From: Gemmatimonadota bacterium
GTDB taxonomy: Bacteria > JBHIER01 > G020348925
Assembly (NCBI GenBank): GCA_020348925.1
Contig: CP070758.1
Coordinates: 3,473,737-3,537,736 of the forward strand
Direction: 5' to 3'
DNA length: 64,000 nt
The notes under the pieces are model-generated. The model had not been told where the DNA came from and searched no databases. It was given only the letters and a program-made list of their open reading frames with translations. The translations under genes and the position numbers were made by a program. Each line of letters begins with the position of its first letter. Positions within the stretch are counted from its first letter, which is position 1. Shown piece by piece: positions 62,266 through 64,000 of this stretch.

Positions 62266-64000
62266 TTACTTCATCAACACCATCTTGTTTGTGGCGGTGA
62301 ATTCACCGGCAACAATTCTGTAGAAGTAGACGCCACTGGGCACATCGGAGGCATTCCAGGTGACACGGTGATACCCCGAATTCTGCATTTCATTCACCAG
62401 GGTGGCGATCCGTTGACCGACGATGTTGAAGATTTCCAATGTCACGTTGGCGTTCACGGGCAGGGTGTAGTGAATCTCCGTCTCAGGGTTGAAAGGGTTC
62501 GGAGAGTTCGAAACACTGAACACCTGCGGCACCATAAGTGTGACCGCACCACCGGTTCCAAAAACGGGGCCGCTCTCGCATGCCATGGTCACATTGTTGG
62601 AACCAGGATCGTACGTATAGGACGCATGCGTCACGTCGGTCACCTCGAAACACCATTCACCCGAGGGTTTCTTCATCCCGGCAGTTTCGAAAGAGACCGT
62701 GCCGTCTCCAACGGTCACGTCACTGTAATCGCCTCCAGTGGGGCCGGTGGCGGTCACGGACACCGTGGCACCGGAAACCGGGTTATTGAGGTTGTCATAA
62801 ATGGTGACTGTGCAGGTACCAATGTAGTTCGGGCCGACCTTTGCACGACCAACGACCATGTCATAAACATGCACGGTAATGCCAACATCTGTGACGTTGA
62901 TGTAGTCAACCTTCGTTTCGGAATCTGTACCGTATGAATTGGTAACCGTTAACGTGACAGTGTACTTTCCCACAGCCGTATATTCGTAAACGGGATCTTG
63001 CGCCGTTGAGGTTCCACCGTCACCAAATGTCCAGTCCCATGTGTCAGGGTTTCCTAAGGAGAGATCCGTAAAATTGACCGTGAGCGGAACTGGTCCGGAT
63101 GAGGGTGAAGCGCTGAATTCGGCTACCGGCGGGGCCGGTTGGCTTTCATATTCGATATACATGTCGTCGATATACACCGGATCCAGGGAGGTATAGTCCC
63201 AGGAACGGTTGGTATCAGTGACACGGATATAGACGATTCCGTTGACACCGCCCGGGAGGTCGGCGGAGTACACCTGTTCAGCCGCACTGGCGACAGTCAG
63301 CAGGGCGTTATAGGTAACATCATCGGTGGAATAGGCGAAGGTGAAATCATCGCCATCGCTGTTGTCCGGTCGATAAGCCTCCACATAAAAGGTGGCCGAT
63401 GTGGCGCTGCCGATATTGAAATTCCACTTGTGCTCGAGGTAGCTGTACCTCTTGCGGGGATGCCCTGTATATTCAACCTCAGTAATGACCTCGTAAACGT
63501 TATCACTGGTGTACGTGTCGGTGAAATTGCCCGTCACTGTGCCGATAACTGGAATATCGGACAAGGTGTAGGCTCTCATAGGTGGCTGCGGTTCGGTCAC
63601 ATCGATGTAATCAACTTTGGTGGCAATATCAGAGCCGCAGGCATTACTGGCGGTCAACGTCACTGTGTACTTCCCCTGGTTCTGGTACTCGTAGGTCGGA
63701 TGCTGCTCCGTCGAGGTGCCACCGTCACCGAAATCCCACGACCAGGTATCAGGATTGCCTGTTGACAGATCCGTGAAATTCACCGTCAGTGGTGCCTCGC
63801 CACCGGTCGGATTCCCTGTGAAGTCGGCAACAGGTGAAGCCTGAACGGTGACAAAGTCTATCTTCGTCTCGGTTGCGTTGCAGCCCTGTGAGCTGCTGCT
63901 GACCGTCAAGGGGACCGTGTAGATACCGGGTTCGTCAAAGGAGTAACTGGGATTCTGGGCAGTGGACGTACCGCCGTCGCCGAAGTCCCAGTCCCAGCCG
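62266..64000 (-). CDS. Secreted PKD-domain protein with sorting-like module, 5' end outside window
   Basis: The reading frame is open to the right edge and the sequence there encodes GWDWDFGDGGTSTAQNPSYS, the middle of a PKD domain, so the gene continues beyond the window. About 578 residues are visible. A partial PKD is followed by a second PKD (PLTVNFTDLSTGNPDTWSWD, residues about 45-125), a beta-sandwich domain (YVEAYRPDNSDGDDFTFAYS), a third PKD (PLTVNFTDLSLGNPDTWDWT) and an Ig-like domain with GTCTVTIYDNLNNPVSGATV. The end is NSPNPFNPETEIHYTLPV, FNIVGQRIATLV and final KMVLMK. It is probably a surface protein or the C-terminal half of a secreted hydrolase. Confidence 0.85.
   Translation of the reverse strand, partial: GWDWDFGDGGTSTAQNPSYSFDEPGIYTVPLTVSSSSQGCNATETKIDFVTVQASPVADFTGNPTGGEAPLTVNFTDLSTGNPDTWSWDFGDGGTSTEQHPTYEYQNQGKYTVTLTASNACGSDIATKVDYIDVTEPQPPMRAYTLSDIPVIGTVTGNFTDTYTSDNVYEVITEVEYTGHPRKRYSYLEHKWNFNIGSATSATFYVEAYRPDNSDGDDFTFAYSTDDVTYNALLTVASAAEQVYSADLPGGVNGIVYIRVTDTNRSWDYTSLDPVYIDDMYIEYESQPAPPVAEFSASPSSGPVPLTVNFTDLSLGNPDTWDWTFGDGGTSTAQDPVYEYTAVGKYTVTLTVTNSYGTDSETKVDYINVTDVGITVHVYDMVVGRAKVGPNYIGTCTVTIYDNLNNPVSGATVSVTATGPTGGDYSDVTVGDGTVSFETAGMKKPSGEWCFEVTDVTHASYTYDPGSNNVTMACESGPVFGTGGAVTLMVPQVFSVSNSPNPFNPETEIHYTLPVNANVTLEIFNIVGQRIATLVNEMQNSGYHRVTWNASDVPSGVYFYRIVAGEFTATNKMVLMK

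Overview
The window reads as a chromosome fragment of a Gram-negative bacterium. It encodes BamD, an LptF/LptG permease pair, outer-membrane beta-barrel candidates and several lipoproteins. Eight secreted proteins end in the same C-terminal module (a PNPFNP motif, then VYNxLGQ, then a final RMVLMK-like tail), which resembles FlgD Ig-like and T9SS type A sorting domains. Together with dockerin, thrombospondin type 3 and PKD modules, this points to an uncultured lineage of or near the FCB group (for example Zixibacteria-, KSB1- or Eisenbacteria-like). That placement is inference; there is no rRNA or marker set here to settle it. No tRNA, rRNA or CRISPR array was seen.

Layout. (1) 1-2470: end of a secreted TSP3/dockerin protein and an arginine-deiminase-family enzyme with a dockerin. 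(2) 2737-4821, minus: archaeal-type phosphoglycerate mutase and an unrecognised Cys-containing protein. (3) 5165-11206, plus: an envelope run of DNRLRE lipoprotein, outer-membrane protein, BamD, NadD, repeat lipoprotein and a second outer-membrane protein. (4) 11314-29465, mostly housekeeping genes on minus: LptG/LptF, a four-PAS histidine kinase, a DHH phosphoesterase, a site-2 protease with CBS domains, an AmrS-type radical SAM enzyme, an IS110 remnant, an agmatinase-family enzyme, a stand-alone GMP synthase ATP-PPase subunit, an AIM24-like protein, a gluzincin metallopeptidase, a sorted surface protein and glutamine synthetase. (5) 29933-33328, plus: two NSS-family sodium symporters, the first with an overlapping MetS-like small subunit. 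(6) 33534-34135: a VapBC toxin-antitoxin pair. (7) 34449-42299, minus: a GW-repeat surface protein, a four-helix-bundle (IVP/Avd-like) gene and a tandem array of five DUF1566 (C-type-lectin-like) paralogues. (8) 42300-43695: a repeat-rich gene-poor stretch. (9) 43696-64000, minus: large secreted enzymes and scaffold-like proteins (two subtilases, a 2179-residue M14 carboxypeptidase with cohesin-like and dockerin modules, a frameshifted glucoamylase-like protein and a PKD protein). Most of these have their own hairpin terminator, and three have a near-consensus TTGACA-17-TATAAT promoter.

The most interesting unit is the DUF1566 array. The five genes share almost identical first exon-like N-terminal blocks and identical short DNA blocks in the C-terminal domain. 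Between those blocks, codon changes are mostly at positions 1 and 2, as expected of targets of a diversity-generating retroelement. A four-helix-bundle gene of the broad family that includes Avd follows directly. No reverse transcriptase or template repeat is in the window, so this remains a hypothesis. Other notable signals are a protease that carries both cohesin-like and dockerin modules, shared GGGGGTGAT repeats in the leaders of both subtilase genes, and a small TPR gene hidden between larger ones.
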